DNA of 64,000 bases from the NCBI RefSeq assembly GCF_022581195.2, contig NC_061480.1:620001-684000 (forward strand), in the 5' to 3' direction. Positions 1 to 10,218 of the stretch are shown here, one piece after another. The DNA comes from Helicoverpa zea (taxonomy: Eukaryota > Arthropoda > Insecta > Lepidoptera > Noctuidae). Under the pieces are notes generated by a model. The model was not told the origin of the DNA and did no database searches. It saw only the letters and a program-made list of their open reading frames with translations. Every line of letters begins with the position of its first letter. Position 1 is the first letter of the stretch. Position numbers and translations under genes: made by a program.

Positions 1-688
1 AGTTTAGTTTACACGCTTGATTTTCTGAATTATACTGTTTTGTGAACCGTAGAAATTTTTCTTTGGCGAAAATATTTGTAAACTCCACCACAACAGTAGT
101 GGTTATGGAACTCGATTTATAAGGTAGACGATATATATCTTTTATTTCATTACATGAGTTTATGCCTATAAACTTCATAAGGTTGGAAATTTGGTTCAGT
201 AAATCTTCCTTCGATTCCTTTTTGGTGGCCGGGACACCCCTGATCTCGATGGAAGTCTTTCTAATAAAACGCTCAATATTCTCAGATTTTTCTTCAATTT
301 CCGCTATTGAGATCTGAGCAGTGTTGATCTTTTCCTCCAGGTTACGTATTTTGGTTTCAGATTCACTAATTTGATTCATTAAGAAGTCGAGAGACTTTTC
401 AATTTCAACATTTGATGATCTGATGTCATTGTTTTGCTGAGTAATATTACATAAACTTTTTTCAACACTATCCAAACGCGTTATCAGGGGTGCTAACATT
501 GCGGTAAACTGTTCCATTAAATCCAGCTTGAATTGCTCAAATTTGTCAGTAACGACACTATCCTCCATGCACACTCTTTTTGCGTTACTTCTAACTGTAA
601 TATTCATGCCGGGGATTAGTGGTTCAGATTCCGCTCTGTTTAAATTAGTGTCTGAGACTGATAGCAATTTCGGCGGAGTGCGCTCCAT
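1..688 (-). CDS. Non-LTR retrotransposon ORF1-like protein, partial (C-terminus off the left edge)
   Basis: An open frame of 229 codons starts at the ATG complementary to 686-688 and leaves the window still open. The N-terminus reads MERTPPKLLS, then a short basic stretch, then about 100 residues rich in E, K, I, L and N with heptad spacing (about residues 45-150), which looks like a coiled coil. After it comes SIEIRGVP (near residue 160), the usual first strand of the RRM-like fold in L1-type ORF1 proteins and the baculovirus FP25K-like proteins common in insect LINEs. Such proteins coat the element RNA and act as nucleic-acid chaperones. The coiled coil plus RRM start is seen; the assignment to a LINE is inference. 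An endonuclease/RT ORF would be expected to the left of the window. Confidence 0.62.
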   Translation of the reverse strand, partial: MERTPPKLLSVSDTNLNRAESEPLIPGMNITVRSNAKRVCMEDSVVTDKFEQFKLDLMEQFTAMLAPLITRLDSVEKSLCNITQQNNDIRSSNVEIEKSLDFLMNQISESETKIRNLEEKINTAQISIAEIEEKSENIERFIRKTSIEIRGVPATKKESKEDLLNQISNLMKFIGINSCNEIKDIYRLPYKSSSITTTVVVEFTNIFAKEKFLRFTKQYNSENQACKLN

Positions 689-970
689 TTTTTGTGGGTA
701 GAAAAATATTTGTAAACAGTTAGAGTATAAACTCACAGTGGGTAGATGCGCCGCTATATATCCGTTGCTTGTTGTCGGGCCAGCGCAGGTGATAGCGATG
801 CGCGAGCAGGATGGCAATTATTAGAGTTGTCCCTTTTTCGCGGGTCGAGGTGCGGGGAGTTTGCACGGTAGCTCACACGGCGATATCACGAACGATTCTC
901 GTTACCAAACTATGCACTTGGCTACTCAATAGGGCTATAATAGCTTGTAGAAAAATATTGTTTTTATTTT
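689..970 (-). other. Probable 5' leader of the LINE whose ORF1 is at 1-688
   Basis: This non-coding stretch lies upstream of ORF1 on the minus strand. It carries two copies of a gaaaaatatttgta motif (about 700-713, and a related form at about 948-960) and a GC-richer middle. No other gene or repeat is recognised in it. Its role as an internal promoter/leader is inferred only from position. Confidence 0.3.
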
Positions 971-1059
971 AAATGCAATGCAATGACTCGTGCGATGCGT
1001 GTGCACTGGTCAGTGGTTCGGACGGAAGAGGAAGAGGATAAGGGGCGACACAGGCGCCC

Positions 1060-1168
1060 CCAACCAATCCTTGATCAGAATTTTACTCCTATTTTTGTTT
1101 TAAATTTCATCAAAGGTCGCAGCTTACAAGAACTGTATCCAAATGTATGGATAGCATCAGGGCCGCCT
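1060..1168 (+). pseudogene. hAT transposase fragment (C-terminal region)
   Basis: About 36 codons are open here. They contain FIKGRSLQELYPNVWIA, which resembles the region just before the hAT C-terminal dimerisation segment (commonly ...LYPNVWIALR...). The match stops abruptly at about 1160, where the DNA continues into a repeat end reading gggccgcc. No catalytic residues are present, so this is a relic. Recognition is by motif memory only. Confidence 0.42.
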
Positions 1169-1299
1169 TAACCTATGGTGCAGGGTGTTCGAATAACCCT
1201 GGCGCCGCGAGCTCAGGGGCGCCGCGGTACGCTCCTGGACCAAGAAATTTCAATTAAATTAATGTATTGTCATACAATGCCGCGCGCGTTAGATACACT

Positions 1300-1960
1300 A
1301 CTTTTATGTCCCAAAACTCAAAAATTTTCGCGCTCGCGTCGCTCGCGGTTTCTTTACTTTACACTTACATTTTTTTATTCACATATAGCTACTTTTAATT
1401 TAATGTCCCAATGCTCAAAAAAATTCGCGCTCCCTTCGCTCGCGGCTTCTTCACTTGACAGTCGCCTTTTATTATATATGTTAAGGACTTTTAGTGATCC
1501 AAATCTCAAAAAAGCTTTTTCGGGCTTGCTTCACTTTATAGTTGTTTTTATTTTTGATTTTTTTTTTGTCTACAAACGACGCTACCTTTTTGCTAGGCAA
1601 AAAGGTAGCGTCGTTTTTAAGTCCTTTTATTAATAAGAAAGTAACTTCTAGTTTCTATTTATGGTACTACTTTAAGTCCCAAAATTTTAATTCATAGGCG
1701 CCAACACCAACAAAGAGCTATCTACGTTTGGGCTACATTTTAAGTCATTTTTGTTTTGAGTTCTAAAATATAACAAAAAATTTCGCGCTCGCTTCGCTCG
1801 CGCAATCACAACCTGTGTTCCCGTGTTTTTGCATTCACCAACCAGCAATAACTTATGTACGATTGGGCTACATTTTAGGTAATTTTTGCTTTGACTTGTT
1901 AACTATAAAAAAAAATTCGCGCTCGCTTCGCTCGCGCAATCGGTAACTACATATTATGTC
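1300..1960 (+). repeat. Dispersed short repeat array with a ttcgcgctcgcttcgctcgcg-type core
   Basis: Four good copies of a GC-rich core (ttcgcgctcgcttcgctcgc and variants) sit at about 1327-1348, 1425-1444, 1782-1803 and 1916-1937. Each follows an A-rich run and a phrase like 'taagtcccaaaa'. Spacing is irregular, so it is not a simple tandem satellite. No coding sequence is supported here. Confidence 0.5.
1574..1616. repeat. Short perfect hairpin
   Basis: The sequence acgacgctacctttttgc is followed, after a 3-nt loop, by its inverse. The stem is about 19-20 bp. It may be a relic of a foldback element inside the surrounding repeat array. Confidence 0.6.
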
Positions 1961-2389
1961 TCTGTTTTTCGTATGGGTTTGAATTGTAGTTGGGGGCGCC
2001 GTAGAAATCTCGCCCAGGGCGCTAGTAGAGTTAAAGCCGGCACTGTCTGTCTCGACTTCATAACTTAAACCTGGCGAACAGTTTGAGCCTTCAATGATTT
2101 GGACACATTTTTTTAAGTCCTTTACCTACCAAAAAAGTGACTTTCGTTGGTGAAAATAAACATAAGTAGGTAGGTAGGCGGGGCGGCACTTTTCAGTTTT
2201 TGCCCCGCCTAAAAAAAATTGAAGATCCGGGGCTGTTCGCGTGGAATAGTGACTACCAGCAGATTTTTGATTTGACCAATAGATGGCGCTATATGTCCGG
2301 AATAATTTTATTTTTATTTATTTTTTTTGTAATAAAAACTATCCTATGTCCTTTCTCAAGTTTCAAACTATGTCTGTACCAAATTTCAC
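1961..2389. other. No gene recognised
   Basis: AT-rich DNA with a GC-rich stretch near 2176-2206 (ggcggggcggcac / gccccgcc, inverted). The open frames here are short and show no family motif. Confidence 0.4.
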
Positions 2390-2422
2390 ACAAATCGGTT
2401 CAGTAGTTTAGGCGTGAAGAAA

Positions 2423-2463
<41 letters not shown>

Positions 2464-2490
2464 GTTACTTTCGCATTTATAATATTAGTT
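2390..2490 (+). repeat. LINE/SINE 3' tail with (ACAG)n microsatellite
   Basis: The phrase tcggttcagtagtttaggcg leads into about ten ACAG units (2424-2464) and then gttactttcgcatttataat. This arrangement is typical of lepidopteran retroposon 3' ends. Confidence 0.55.
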
Positions 2491-2504
2491 TGGATTGCCT
2501 TATG

Positions 2505-2569
2505 AGTACAGTGTGCAAAGCGATCCCCACTCTTCCGCCGAGAGCTCAATATCCGTGCCGATAACTATA
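2505..2569 (-). mobile_element. Fragment of the TATA-ended MITE (short subfamily)
   Basis: It holds gcgatccccactcttccgcc and ends in gtgccgataactata, matching one end of the copies at 27858-27996 and 36667-36800 in reverse orientation. The other end is missing. Confidence 0.7.
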
Positions 2570-2644
2570 CAGTATACATGATATTAATATAATGATGATA
2601 ACAATTCTTAATCCGCTCTTTACTGCATGTATTATTAAGGAGTT

Positions 2645-2932
2645 GAGTATCATCCTCATCCTCCGAGCCTTTTTCCCAACTATGTTGAGGTCGGCTTCCA
2701 GTCTAACCGGATGTAGCTGAGTACCAGTGCTTTACAAGAAGCGACTGCCCTGCCTGACCTCCTCAACCCAGTTACCCGGGCAACCCGATACCCCTTGGTT
2801 AGACTGGTGTCAGACTTACTGGCTTCTGACTACCCGTAACGACTGCCAAGGATGTTCAATGACAGCCGGGACCTACAGTTTAACGTGCCATCCGAAACAC
2901 AGTCAGTGGTGTCTAAGATAAACTTAGGTAAC
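2645..2932 (-). repeat. High-copy lepidopteran retroposon repeat ('gttgggaaaaggctcgg' family)
   Basis: Related copies occur at 52916-53142 (+), 53578-53797 (-), 53925-54072 (+) and 63768-64000 (+). In sense orientation the family runs from 'ctgtcattgaacatccttgg' to 'aaggctcggaggatgatgat'. The (GAT)n end marks a LINE-type 3' tail. Confidence 0.65.
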
Positions 2933-3042
2933 AAGTACATACAAACTTAGAAAAGTTGCATTGGTACTTGCCTGACCTGCATGTCGATTCTATAAAATAT
3001 CACAACTCACTTCGACATCACTCTCACTTCGACTTCGATCTA

Positions 3043-3365
3043 AAGGTAGAATTCCGTGGACGCGACAATAGTCAACCTTTGAAAATGTATGGCACCGTTG
3101 TCGAGGCCCGTGACAGTCGCGCGCGGCCAACGAATTTCGTAAGCTGCTCGCGGCATTGTCAAAAATTTAATTCTGGTTTTACTAAAATTCTATAGATGTT
3201 ATTAAGCGCTAGACCATGTTGAGAAGCGTACGGCCGCGAGCGGCTCACGAAATTCGTCGTCCGCGCGCGACTGTCGCAGCCCTCGGCAGCGGTGCCATAC
3301 ATTTTCATAGGTTGACTTTTGTCGCGCGCGGCTGCGACAATCGCGACCCACGGAATTCTACCTTA
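3043..3365. mobile_element. MITE with arms of about 120 bp
   Basis: The left arm begins aaggtagaattccgtgg and the right arm is its inverse, ending ccacggaattctacctt. Both arms carry the motif aaaatgtatggcaccg and GC-rich gcgcgcgg tracts. The central spacer is short and AT-rich. No coding capacity. Confidence 0.65.
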
Positions 3366-3480
3366 AAGTTTCGTGATTGACATTGTCAAACTACACTAGC
3401 GCTTCACTATCGAGCGTGTTGACAAGTTGAACTAAATCAAAGTCGAGATTTTGACAGATTTGTCAAAATCTGTCTATCTA

Positions 3481-4456
3481 TAGGGGAGGTAGGGGAGAGA
3501 TGGGCAGTTGGGAGACATGATCAAATCAGAATAAAAGGGGGGTCCTTTTATTCTGATTTCTGATCATAGTTTTGTTTTTTTTTAATTGGGTAGTTTACGT
3601 TACCGACTGGTAACGGTGTTCATCCATAGACTATCTGTCATTTCTGTGAGTTGTCAAGAACAAACACTCGTAAAAGTACTTAAATATTTTGTTGCGGTTT
3701 CGGATCGTTATAAAGAGAAAACTAATGAAAGGTATGTGTATTTTCTATTATTAATTATTGATTGTCAAAATCTCCAGTTACAATTATAGTAAGTCGATGC
3801 AATCCACACCTATTATACCTTTAGAAGAGAGTACTACAGCAATAGTTAATGGGCCCCACGTTTTTATTTTAGTCTAATATGACCGGGACCACCTACGTAG
3901 GTTGACAGGTAAGTAACTATTTTTTATTTTCTAGTTTTCAGTGCACATAAGATAAAACCGTTTAACTTAAAAGTTTTTTTACCGATTTTTTTTTCATAAA
4001 CTAAGTCAAAAGTGTCCAATGCTCTCTATGGTAGGGAGGCTTTTCTTCGTCAGTGAAAATTTGTGAGGTTATAAATCTGCGCGAAAAATCCTTTATAGAA
4101 TCTTGTTTCAGGTACCGTTGCCAACTTGATCTAGAGACTATTATATTTAAAATAGTGTTTAAATAAAGTTCTAAGTGTTTTAAAGTGATTAAGTGCCTAC
4201 ATTTAACGATGGCTAGAATGTTTTTGCTTAAATCTTTATTAGAAGAAGCTCATGCTTTAGATAATTTAGAAAAGCGTCAACAATCTGCTAGAATTCGTAG
4301 TTTACCTTTATTAACTCGCGATGATGACTATGTGAGCATATATAGATTGTCAAAGGAGCTAATTGACCAACTGGAGTCTGATCTAATGATCTGTAAAATC
4401 TGATTTTTTATGCAATAAATTGTGAAAAAGTGCCCATCCCTCCCCTACCTCCCCTA
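3481..4456 (+). mobile_element. Harbinger-like TIR element carrying a HARBI1-type exon
   Basis: The ends TAGGGGAGGTAGGGGAG (3481) and CTCCCCTACCTCCCCTA (to 4456) are inverted over about 26 bp, including a gatgggca block. A possible TA duplication flanks the element. Inside, on the plus strand, lies one short frame resembling the N-terminus of HARBI1-like nucleases (separate entry). No DDE catalytic region is visible, so the element cannot move by itself. Confidence 0.5.
4209..4403 (+). pseudogene. HARBI1-like N-terminal fragment
   Basis: The frame from the ATG at 4209 encodes about 64 residues starting MARMFLLKSLLEE and containing DDYVSIYRLSKELIDQLESD. The phrase '(Y)RLSKELxxxLxxxL' is the recurring N-terminal signature of PIF/Harbinger nucleases (HARBI1 family). 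The frame ends soon after at 4403; a gtaaaat at about 4392 could be a donor. No downstream DDE exon was found within the 3481-4456 element. This could be the first exon of a decayed transposase or a short leftover frame. Motif recognition only. Confidence 0.42.
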
Positions 4457-4528
4457 AAGTATGAAATGACATTACGAATCGAAGTGAAATGCGAGTTGTT
4501 GATCGAGTTTTATAGAATCCCAGTACTG

Positions 4529-4590
4529 GAATCGAACCCGCTCCCTCATACTCGAGAGGTTGGTTCTTTGCCCACTAGGCCACCACGACT
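4529..4590 (-). repeat. tRNA-derived SINE head fragment
   Basis: Read on the minus strand it has gtggtggcctagtgggcaaa (box A-like) and gggttcgattcc (box B-like), matching the fuller copy at 30225-30330. No cloverleaf gene is supported. Confidence 0.6.
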
Positions 4591-4666
4591 GTTAATTAGG
4601 CGTATACAAAGAGATTTAAAAATGAACTGATGCAGACTTGGTAACTAGTTACTGTGACACTATCTG

Positions 4667-4885
4667 TATAGTTATCGGCACGAATCTTGAGCTCTGACCT
4701 TCACCTGCGCAGAAGTAATATATTGGGTCCCTTTTGTGGTATGAAGTGAGGCGCGGGGGCGGGCTAAAGCGGTGATTGGCCCGCAGTGCATCGCGTCATA
4801 GCCGTCACTCGGGATTGGTTCTTTGCTAATATATCACTTCTGCGCAGATGTAGGTCAGAGCTCAAGATTCGTGCCGATAACTATA
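4667..4885 (+). mobile_element. TATA-ended MITE, long subfamily (about 219 bp)
   Basis: Inverted ends TATAGTTATCGGCACGAATC and GATTCGTGCCGATAACTATA. Interior phrases (cttctgcgcag, gtgattggcccgcagtg) are shared with copies at 25866, 29191, 52504 and 62910. It stops only 15 bp short of the splice donor of THAP gene I exon 2. Confidence 0.85.
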
Positions 4886-4899
4886 CCTACTGTACTTAC

Positions 4900-6814
4900 A
4901 TATGATCGGTCTGTGTATGGACGTAATCTTTAGTTGGTAAAAGCAACGTTGGTAATGCTGTTTTCTTCAAGGATTTTTTCCCGTACATACCATTCTCAAA
5001 ATGCAAACTGCAAATATATGTATGTTTCAAACTTTCGATAGACCTTTCAAGTAAATCCGGTCTTCTACAAGCTTCCACCCATAATTTACATCTGAAATGT
5101 TACAATATAATACAAATTAATGATATCTTACTAATATTATAAAGCTGAAGAGTTTGTTTGTTTGTTTGAACGCGCTAATCTCAGGAACTACTGGTCCGAT
5201 TTGAAAATTTCTTTCAGTGTTAGATAGCCCATTTATCGAGGAAGGCTATAGGGTACTTTTTATCCCGGTACGGGAAGTAGTTCCCACGGGATGCGGGTGA
5301 AACCGCTGGCAGAAGCTAGTATTCTATTAAATAATAAATAATAAATAATACATATACCATATAGTATATTAATCCATACTAATATTATAAATGGGAAAGT
5401 ATCTCCGTCAGTCCGGCTTTCACGCCAAAAATACTGAACTGATTGTAATGTTTGGTACACAGATAGTCTAGAGCCTGAGAAATGACATGGGCTATATAAC
5501 ATCCCACTATGACTAATAGGAGTAGAGCAGTAACAAAAAATGTTGCGAAAACGGGTGCGAACGCGGACATATTGCTTCCATTATTTTAACAGGCGCTTAT
5601 TTTATATCTACTGAGCTCTTTATATTTTTTTTCGGAATGGACTACGGCGACGGGGACGGAGTCGCGGCCAACAGTTTGTAAATATACAACATGTAACTTA
5701 ACTAACGCACATCCTGAAATTACTTAGTTCAGAATCGTTTACTGAATAGATTTATATCATTTTTAATATAGGTAATTTTTTATCCCAAAAATAATTAAAA
5801 CTACGGAAATTATTGTCATATTTTTAACCCTGTACAGTCAAAACAAATTCAAATAGACCGTAACTCAAAGTAATAAGACTTCGTGTATTGTCGGCTTTTT
5901 CCGTAGTTTCGTTATGTGTGATATTTGCGTGCGTAGTAGTATGACGAAAAAGTTCTCCAAGAATTGGTATAACTAATTTAGTAAATAACAATGCATATAC
6001 ATTTTAAATTAAAAATTCAGTGTATGTATTATGATTATAACATAAAATTATAATTAGGGTGTTTGAGGGTGTGCGTTAATTACGTTACATGTTGCATATA
6101 AAATAATTTTCGTTACAAGCACCACAATTAAACTAAAAAACTCCCATATCAAATTATAAGAAAATGACGTCCGCCATCTTGGATTTCAAAAAGGCTGACT
6201 TTTTCGTAACAAGCACTTTAATTTAACTCAAAACTGAAATCCATTTCTTATTATAAAAATTACGTCCAGCATCTCGAAATTCACCCTTAGTAAATAATAA
6301 AAATAAAAAGTTCACCATATTGACACAGATACGAAACATACAAACACTTTCATATTTATAATATTAATAGGATTTCCAAACATGCCCTGTGCGATATCCT
6401 AATCTATACTAATATTATAAAGAGGAAAACTTTGTTTGTTTGTTTGGTTGTAATGAATAGGCTCAAAAACTACTGAACCGTTTTTAAAAATTCTTTCACC
6501 ATTCGAAAGCTACATTATCCACGAGTAACATAGGCTATATTTTATCCCGATTCGGGCAGTAGTTACCACGGGACGCGGGTAAAACCGCGGGAAAACGGCT
6601 AGTATAAAATATTTTTTTACCATGTGGAGGTCGGCCATTTTATTAACGTTATCAACTTGGCACGACATTACAAATAAAATTATTTATGCAGTCTATAATA
6701 CCAAAACAGATTTATTTACCTTTCTTTTGTGCGTGGAAGCTGATGAAACCGCAGATCTTTATTAATTTGAGATGAAGACTTGCAATCACTCACAGCACAC
6801 GTCGCATGCACCAT
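4900..6814 (-). CDS. THAP-type zinc-finger gene I (two exons seen, 3' end not found)
   Basis: Exon 1 (6720-6814, ATG at 6812-6814) encodes MVHATCAVSDC...RFHQLPRTKE and stops at gtaaat. Exon 2 (4900-5091) follows a ttcag acceptor and continues R-CKLWVEACRRPDLL...YICSLHFENG...KKTALPTLLLP, then a gtaagt donor. Exon 1 leaves 2 nt and exon 2 supplies 1, so the frame joins. Together they give the full C2CH THAP signature: Cys6 and Cys11, then Cys-x2-His, with an AVPT-type box (ALPT). THAP domains bind specific DNA and occur in transcription regulators and P-element-like transposases. The intron lies about eight codons later than in the other four THAP genes here. Helitron-like elements sit in the 1.6-kb intron and a MITE starts just past the exon 2 donor. 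Exon 2 ends in phase 2, so at least one more exon should exist; I could not find it. Confidence 0.68.
5126..5319 (+). mobile_element. Non-autonomous Helitron-like element
   Basis: Starts TCTTACTAATATTATAAAG and ends agaagCTAG, inserted between A (5125) and T (5320), as expected for Helitrons. It has the tttgtttgtttgtttg tract and a GC-rich 3' hairpin region. It lies in the intron of THAP gene I. Confidence 0.7.
5376..5575 (+). mobile_element. Helitron-like 5' fragment
   Basis: Begins ccatactaatattataaatg, the 5' signature of the same group. The 3' CTAG end is absent. Within the intron of THAP gene I. Confidence 0.5.
5590..6400. other. AT-rich intron DNA of THAP gene I, nothing recognised
   Basis: Short frames only. 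Phrases such as 'gacgtccgccatcttggat' suggest old MITE remains, but no ends are definable. Confidence 0.35.
6403..6602 (+). mobile_element. Non-autonomous Helitron-like element
   Basis: TCTATACTAATATTATAAAG start after an A, ending in CTAG before a T. It is nearly the same sequence as the copy at 10899-11082. Confidence 0.75.
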
Positions 6815-6959
6815 TTTAAATTAACAAAAACAAAATAATTATAAAGAAGAAACGCGCGTTAGCCCTGAATGATAGATCCCGAACTACTAATATCATTTTG
6901 TTCGTAGTTCGGAAGCGGCCTACCCGCGTCTAGCCCCTCACACCCCGCTCGATTGCCCG

Positions 6960-7320
6960 TCTAGACGTCTGCGTTTGACGACTGTATAGCCCCCAATACA
7001 CATTGCCTTGGCCTTGCATTGGCCCGGTGTGGCCTGTGATGTTTACACATTCGGCCAATGTTTAGTTCGCCACCAGCCGCTGAGGATAGTACACTTTTGT
7101 ATTGCGTGTAAAAATAATAGTAGTGTAGTATAATATGAATATAGAGTAGTGTAGTATTCAAATAAATAGCCGCAGTCTTAGTTGCTTCGACGTCCATCGC
7201 AAGTGGTTTGCCAGGCAACAATGAGCCATGCGCCAATGTGTAAACACCATTTGATCGTGGCCTACATTTGTGCATTGCAAAGCTTGGCCCAACACAGGCC
7301 AATGTGTACTGGGAGCTTTA
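6960..7320 (-). repeat. Repeat related to 48865-49215
   Basis: Shares gggccaatgtttagttc-type sequence, the 'cagccgctgaggata' phrase and 'aaataaatagccgcag' with the copy at 49.0 kb. No coding family is recognised. Confidence 0.5.
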
Positions 7321-7344
7321 GATTTTTAGACTGTACGATAAGGA

Positions 7345-7633
7345 TAGGGCTGCCATCCGTCCGGGTTTCCCCGGATTTGTCCTCGTTTGGAGGCCGTCCG
7401 GGGGCCGTCCGGGCGGGGTTTCAAGAAGTGTCCGGGGAAAACCCGGACACTTTTCATGTAAAGAAGCACCTCATTGAATTTAAGTATATGTTAATAGTAA
7501 ATGGATTAGAAATTAGGTATTACTTTGTTTAAAAAAAATCGTACTCGTTGGGGGAAAAAATGCGATTTACGCCAAATGTCCGGGTTTTTTAAATGTTTGT
7601 CCGGGTTTGGCGATATTCGAGATGGCAGCCCTA
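7345..7633. mobile_element. hAT-like MITE
   Basis: Ends TAGGGCTGCCATC and GATGGCAGCCCTA are inverted. The flanking 8-mers gataagga (7337-7344) and aataagga (7634-7641) match at 7 of 8 positions, as in an hAT target duplication. The inside is rich in tccgggttt repeats. Confidence 0.65.
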
Positions 7634-7720
7634 AATAAGGATCATTTTTGTGTAGGTACCTAACGGTCGCCGCGTTTGACGCAGCTCGCGGCGCGGTGGC
7701 TGCGCGAGCTTCATACAATA

Positions 7721-7812
7721 CTAGCTTCTGCCAGCGGTTTCACCCGCATCCCGTAGAAACTACTTCCCGTACCGGGATAAAAAGTAGCCTATAGCCTTCC
7801 TCGATAAATGAG
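7721..7812 (-). mobile_element. Helitron-like 3' fragment
   Basis: Plus-strand ctagcttctgccagcggttt is the inverse of the 3' end seen at 5300-5319. It is truncated at its 5' end. Confidence 0.6.
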
Positions 7813-7884
7813 TTCCTGAACTCTGCAACTGAGTTAAATCGAAGCATCAATTTTATTTTATTTTCTGACAAATAAAGATAAAAA

Positions 7885-7990
7885 GTCATTTATTCAAAGT
7901 AGGCTGAAAATCAGCACTTTTTAAAGGTCAAATTTACAAAAGACAGCCCCCAAAACGCCCGCCCTTCACCACTTCCTATGTGTTTTTGCT
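7885..7990 (+). repeat. Repeat similar to the BEL insertion site at 54.3 kb
   Basis: aggctgaaaatcagc...tttacaaaagacagc...ccaccacttcctatg resembles 54285-54346 followed directly by 61197 onward, the sequence on both sides of the second BEL element. It can serve as an uninterrupted relative of that target. Confidence 0.5.
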
Positions 7991-8062
7991 GGGAAGAAGA
8001 AATTATGGAACAAACTCCCCAGCAACACAATTCTGTCTGTATGGTTTGAAAAACCGTTGAAA

Positions 8063-8247
8063 TCTATACTAATATTATATATTTGTTTGTTTGTTTGAAC
8101 GCGCTAATCTCCGAAACTACTGGTCCGATTTGAAAATTCTTTCAGTGTTAGATAGCCCATTTATCGAGGAAGGTTATAGGCTACTTTTTATCCGGTTTCA
8201 CGCAGAGGTTCCTACAGGATGCGGGTGAAACCGCTGGCAGAAGCTAG
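8063..8247 (+). mobile_element. Non-autonomous Helitron-like element
   Basis: TCTATACTAATATTATATAT start and agaagCTAG end between A and T. Closely similar to 5126-5319. Confidence 0.7.
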
Positions 8248-8265
8248 TACAAAATAAACACTTAC

Positions 8266-8330
8266 CGTACTTTATTCATATGTGCCGCTCTATTTAGGAA
8301 GTTTGCAATTTTCTTCTTTCTACGAGGCAT
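8266..8330 (-). CDS. Candidate basic first exon of an unknown gene
   Basis: From the ATG at 8328-8330 the minus strand reads MPRRKKKIANFLNRAAHMN, leaving 2 nt before a good gtaagtg donor. Length (65 nt), strong basic character and phase-2 donor resemble the first exons at 37356-37450 and 40092-40186. It could equally be a chance frame; no second exon was identified. Function unknown. Confidence 0.3.
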
Positions 8331-8339
8331 CTTATAACA

Positions 8340-9430
8340 CAATTAAGTTCTTATTTAATTAGTCTCAAAACATTTATATTCAGTGTTAACTTGCAAACAA
8401 CACTTAATACCTAATTACAAATAAACGTTTGCACACTAAAACTAATAATATAAACAAAAATGAATGTCACTTTTCGTTAAAATCTTATAACATAAGAACG
8501 GGTTCATCCAAACTAAATGTTTAGGCTTTAAAACTATTTAGTAGATGGTTTTTATGTGAAGTTTGCACAAAATCGTTCGAGCATTCATTTATATGTAGCG
8601 AAGTATATAGCCGCTAGGTTATTCACACAGTATTTTAAAATTAATTCACAATATTTACATAAAATAAACGCTAACGAAATTTTCTTTTGTCCTTTTCAAT
8701 AGCTCAAACATACATCTGTAAAAACGTACTATTTGCACGTTTTTTTTTTTGAACGGGATACGCTAACTTTTGACACAACCTTCCCGTGCAAACGCTAGGG
8801 TGATACTAACCTTAAACCTTGATTGAACCTTCGCATTTGTGACTCTTCTGAACGTACGCGGGCGCCGTACCGTACATTATAGAGGTATTATTGATATAAC
8901 GGCATTTAACGTAACGTAACTATCAATTTTTTAAATTGTCAAACTTAAATTCAACAAAGTAATAAATTGTCTATAATATTGTTAAAAACATATTGAAATC
9001 GCTTCAGTTGTTTGTAAGCAGTAAGCATATGAAGAGAATGTACTTAATTTTTTCCGACTAAAGTATGAACGATACACAAAGTACATAGGGATAGAGAGGG
9101 ACAGAAAGAAAGACATTGTTTTATACTATGTACGCGATACCCATATCGAATATTTGACAAAAACGAGCATCCGCCATCTTGAATTTTAAAATTAATATCA
9201 GATTTGCAATCGCCGCCCCCAAAAACCTATTACACGATACCTATAACGAATGTTTGACAAAAATTGAAGAAAAGATTACATCCGCTATAATATATACCTA
9301 TTTATAGGAATACGTACTTTTTTTTTCGGAAATTAGCGCCAATTTTCTTCTTATAATATTTTTCCTTACGCTTTCCCATTTCACTAAAACAAAATGTAAA
9401 AAAAAAATACAAAAATATGCATTGAATAGT
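8340..9430. other. AT-rich intergenic DNA, no gene recognised
   Basis: Contains only short frames and vague repeat phrases (for example 'gcatccgccatcttgaattt' near 9167). Confidence 0.4.
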
Positions 9431-9435
9431 CCTAC

Positions 9436-9612
9436 CTACTTATATTTGTGAAAGTTTGTGAGAATGTATGGATGTATGTTTGTTATTCTTTCTCGCAAAA
9501 ACGGCTGGACCGATTTGGTTGTTTGGTATGTAGATAGGTGAGACCCTGGATTAACACATAGGCTACTTTTTATCAACATACCACGCGGGCGAAGCCGCTG
9601 GCGAAAGCTATC
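9436..9612 (+). mobile_element. Degenerate Helitron-like element
   Basis: Internal phrases cggctggaccgatttggttg and ggcgaagccgctggcgaaag are those of lepidopteran Helitron-like elements. The final CTAG is degraded to ctat. Confidence 0.5.
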
Positions 9613-10004
9613 TATACATATATAATATAAAACATAGATATGCACTATATAATAACAACTCAAAAAACAAAAAATATGACTTACCTTATTCAACCATTTG
9701 CGTTTGGCAAGGTATACCTAAATAAAAGTACACAACAGATTGCGCGTCGCTTCTCGATGAGACGTGACCACTCTCCGAGCTCTCGTGGACTACTGAACTT
9801 TCTGTACATACCTACGTACGTTGCGTATGTATGATTCAAAACAGTTCAATTTTAAACAAAATAATGTCTAAAATAACCAAGCTACATTTTCGAAAATTTT
9901 AAAACGACAAACTGTAGTATGATTGTTATAGATTGATATACATTAAAGTTTGTGAAAAAATTAACAGTTTACTATCAAAATTATTCAACTAAATACGAAC
10001 GTGC

Positions 10005-10218
10005 TATACTCTATCCACGGAAGCAAGAGCTAAAAGGTAAACAAAGAATGACACTTTTTCAAGATGGCGGTATAACCCGACCGATGACAAAATCAGAGAT
10101 ACTGCGAACATTTTACACAAAAATGTGACGTTTTGTCATCGGTCGGGTTATACCGCCATCTTGAAAAAGTGTCATTCTTTGTTTACCTTTTAGCTCTTGC
10201 TTCCGTGGATAGAGTATA
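10005..10218. mobile_element. Palindromic MITE with 88-bp perfect arms
   Basis: The arm 10005-10092, beginning tatactctatccacgg, is repeated without visible mismatch in inverse at 10131-10218, around a 38-bp centre. A TA duplication fits. Partial relatives lie at 32035-32072 and 47625-47752. Confidence 0.85.

Larger units (their letters stand above)
2985..4520. mobile_element. Composite block bounded by inverted ends, holding a MITE and a Harbinger relic
   Basis: Left edge GATTCTATAAAA...ACTCACTTCG (2985-3015) and right edge CGAAGTGAAATGCGAGTTG...TATAGAATC (4471-4520) are imperfect inverted copies. Between them lie a 323-bp inverted-repeat MITE (3043-3365) and a 976-bp TIR element (3481-4456). 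Whether the outer pair once formed one transposon is inference. Confidence 0.4.
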
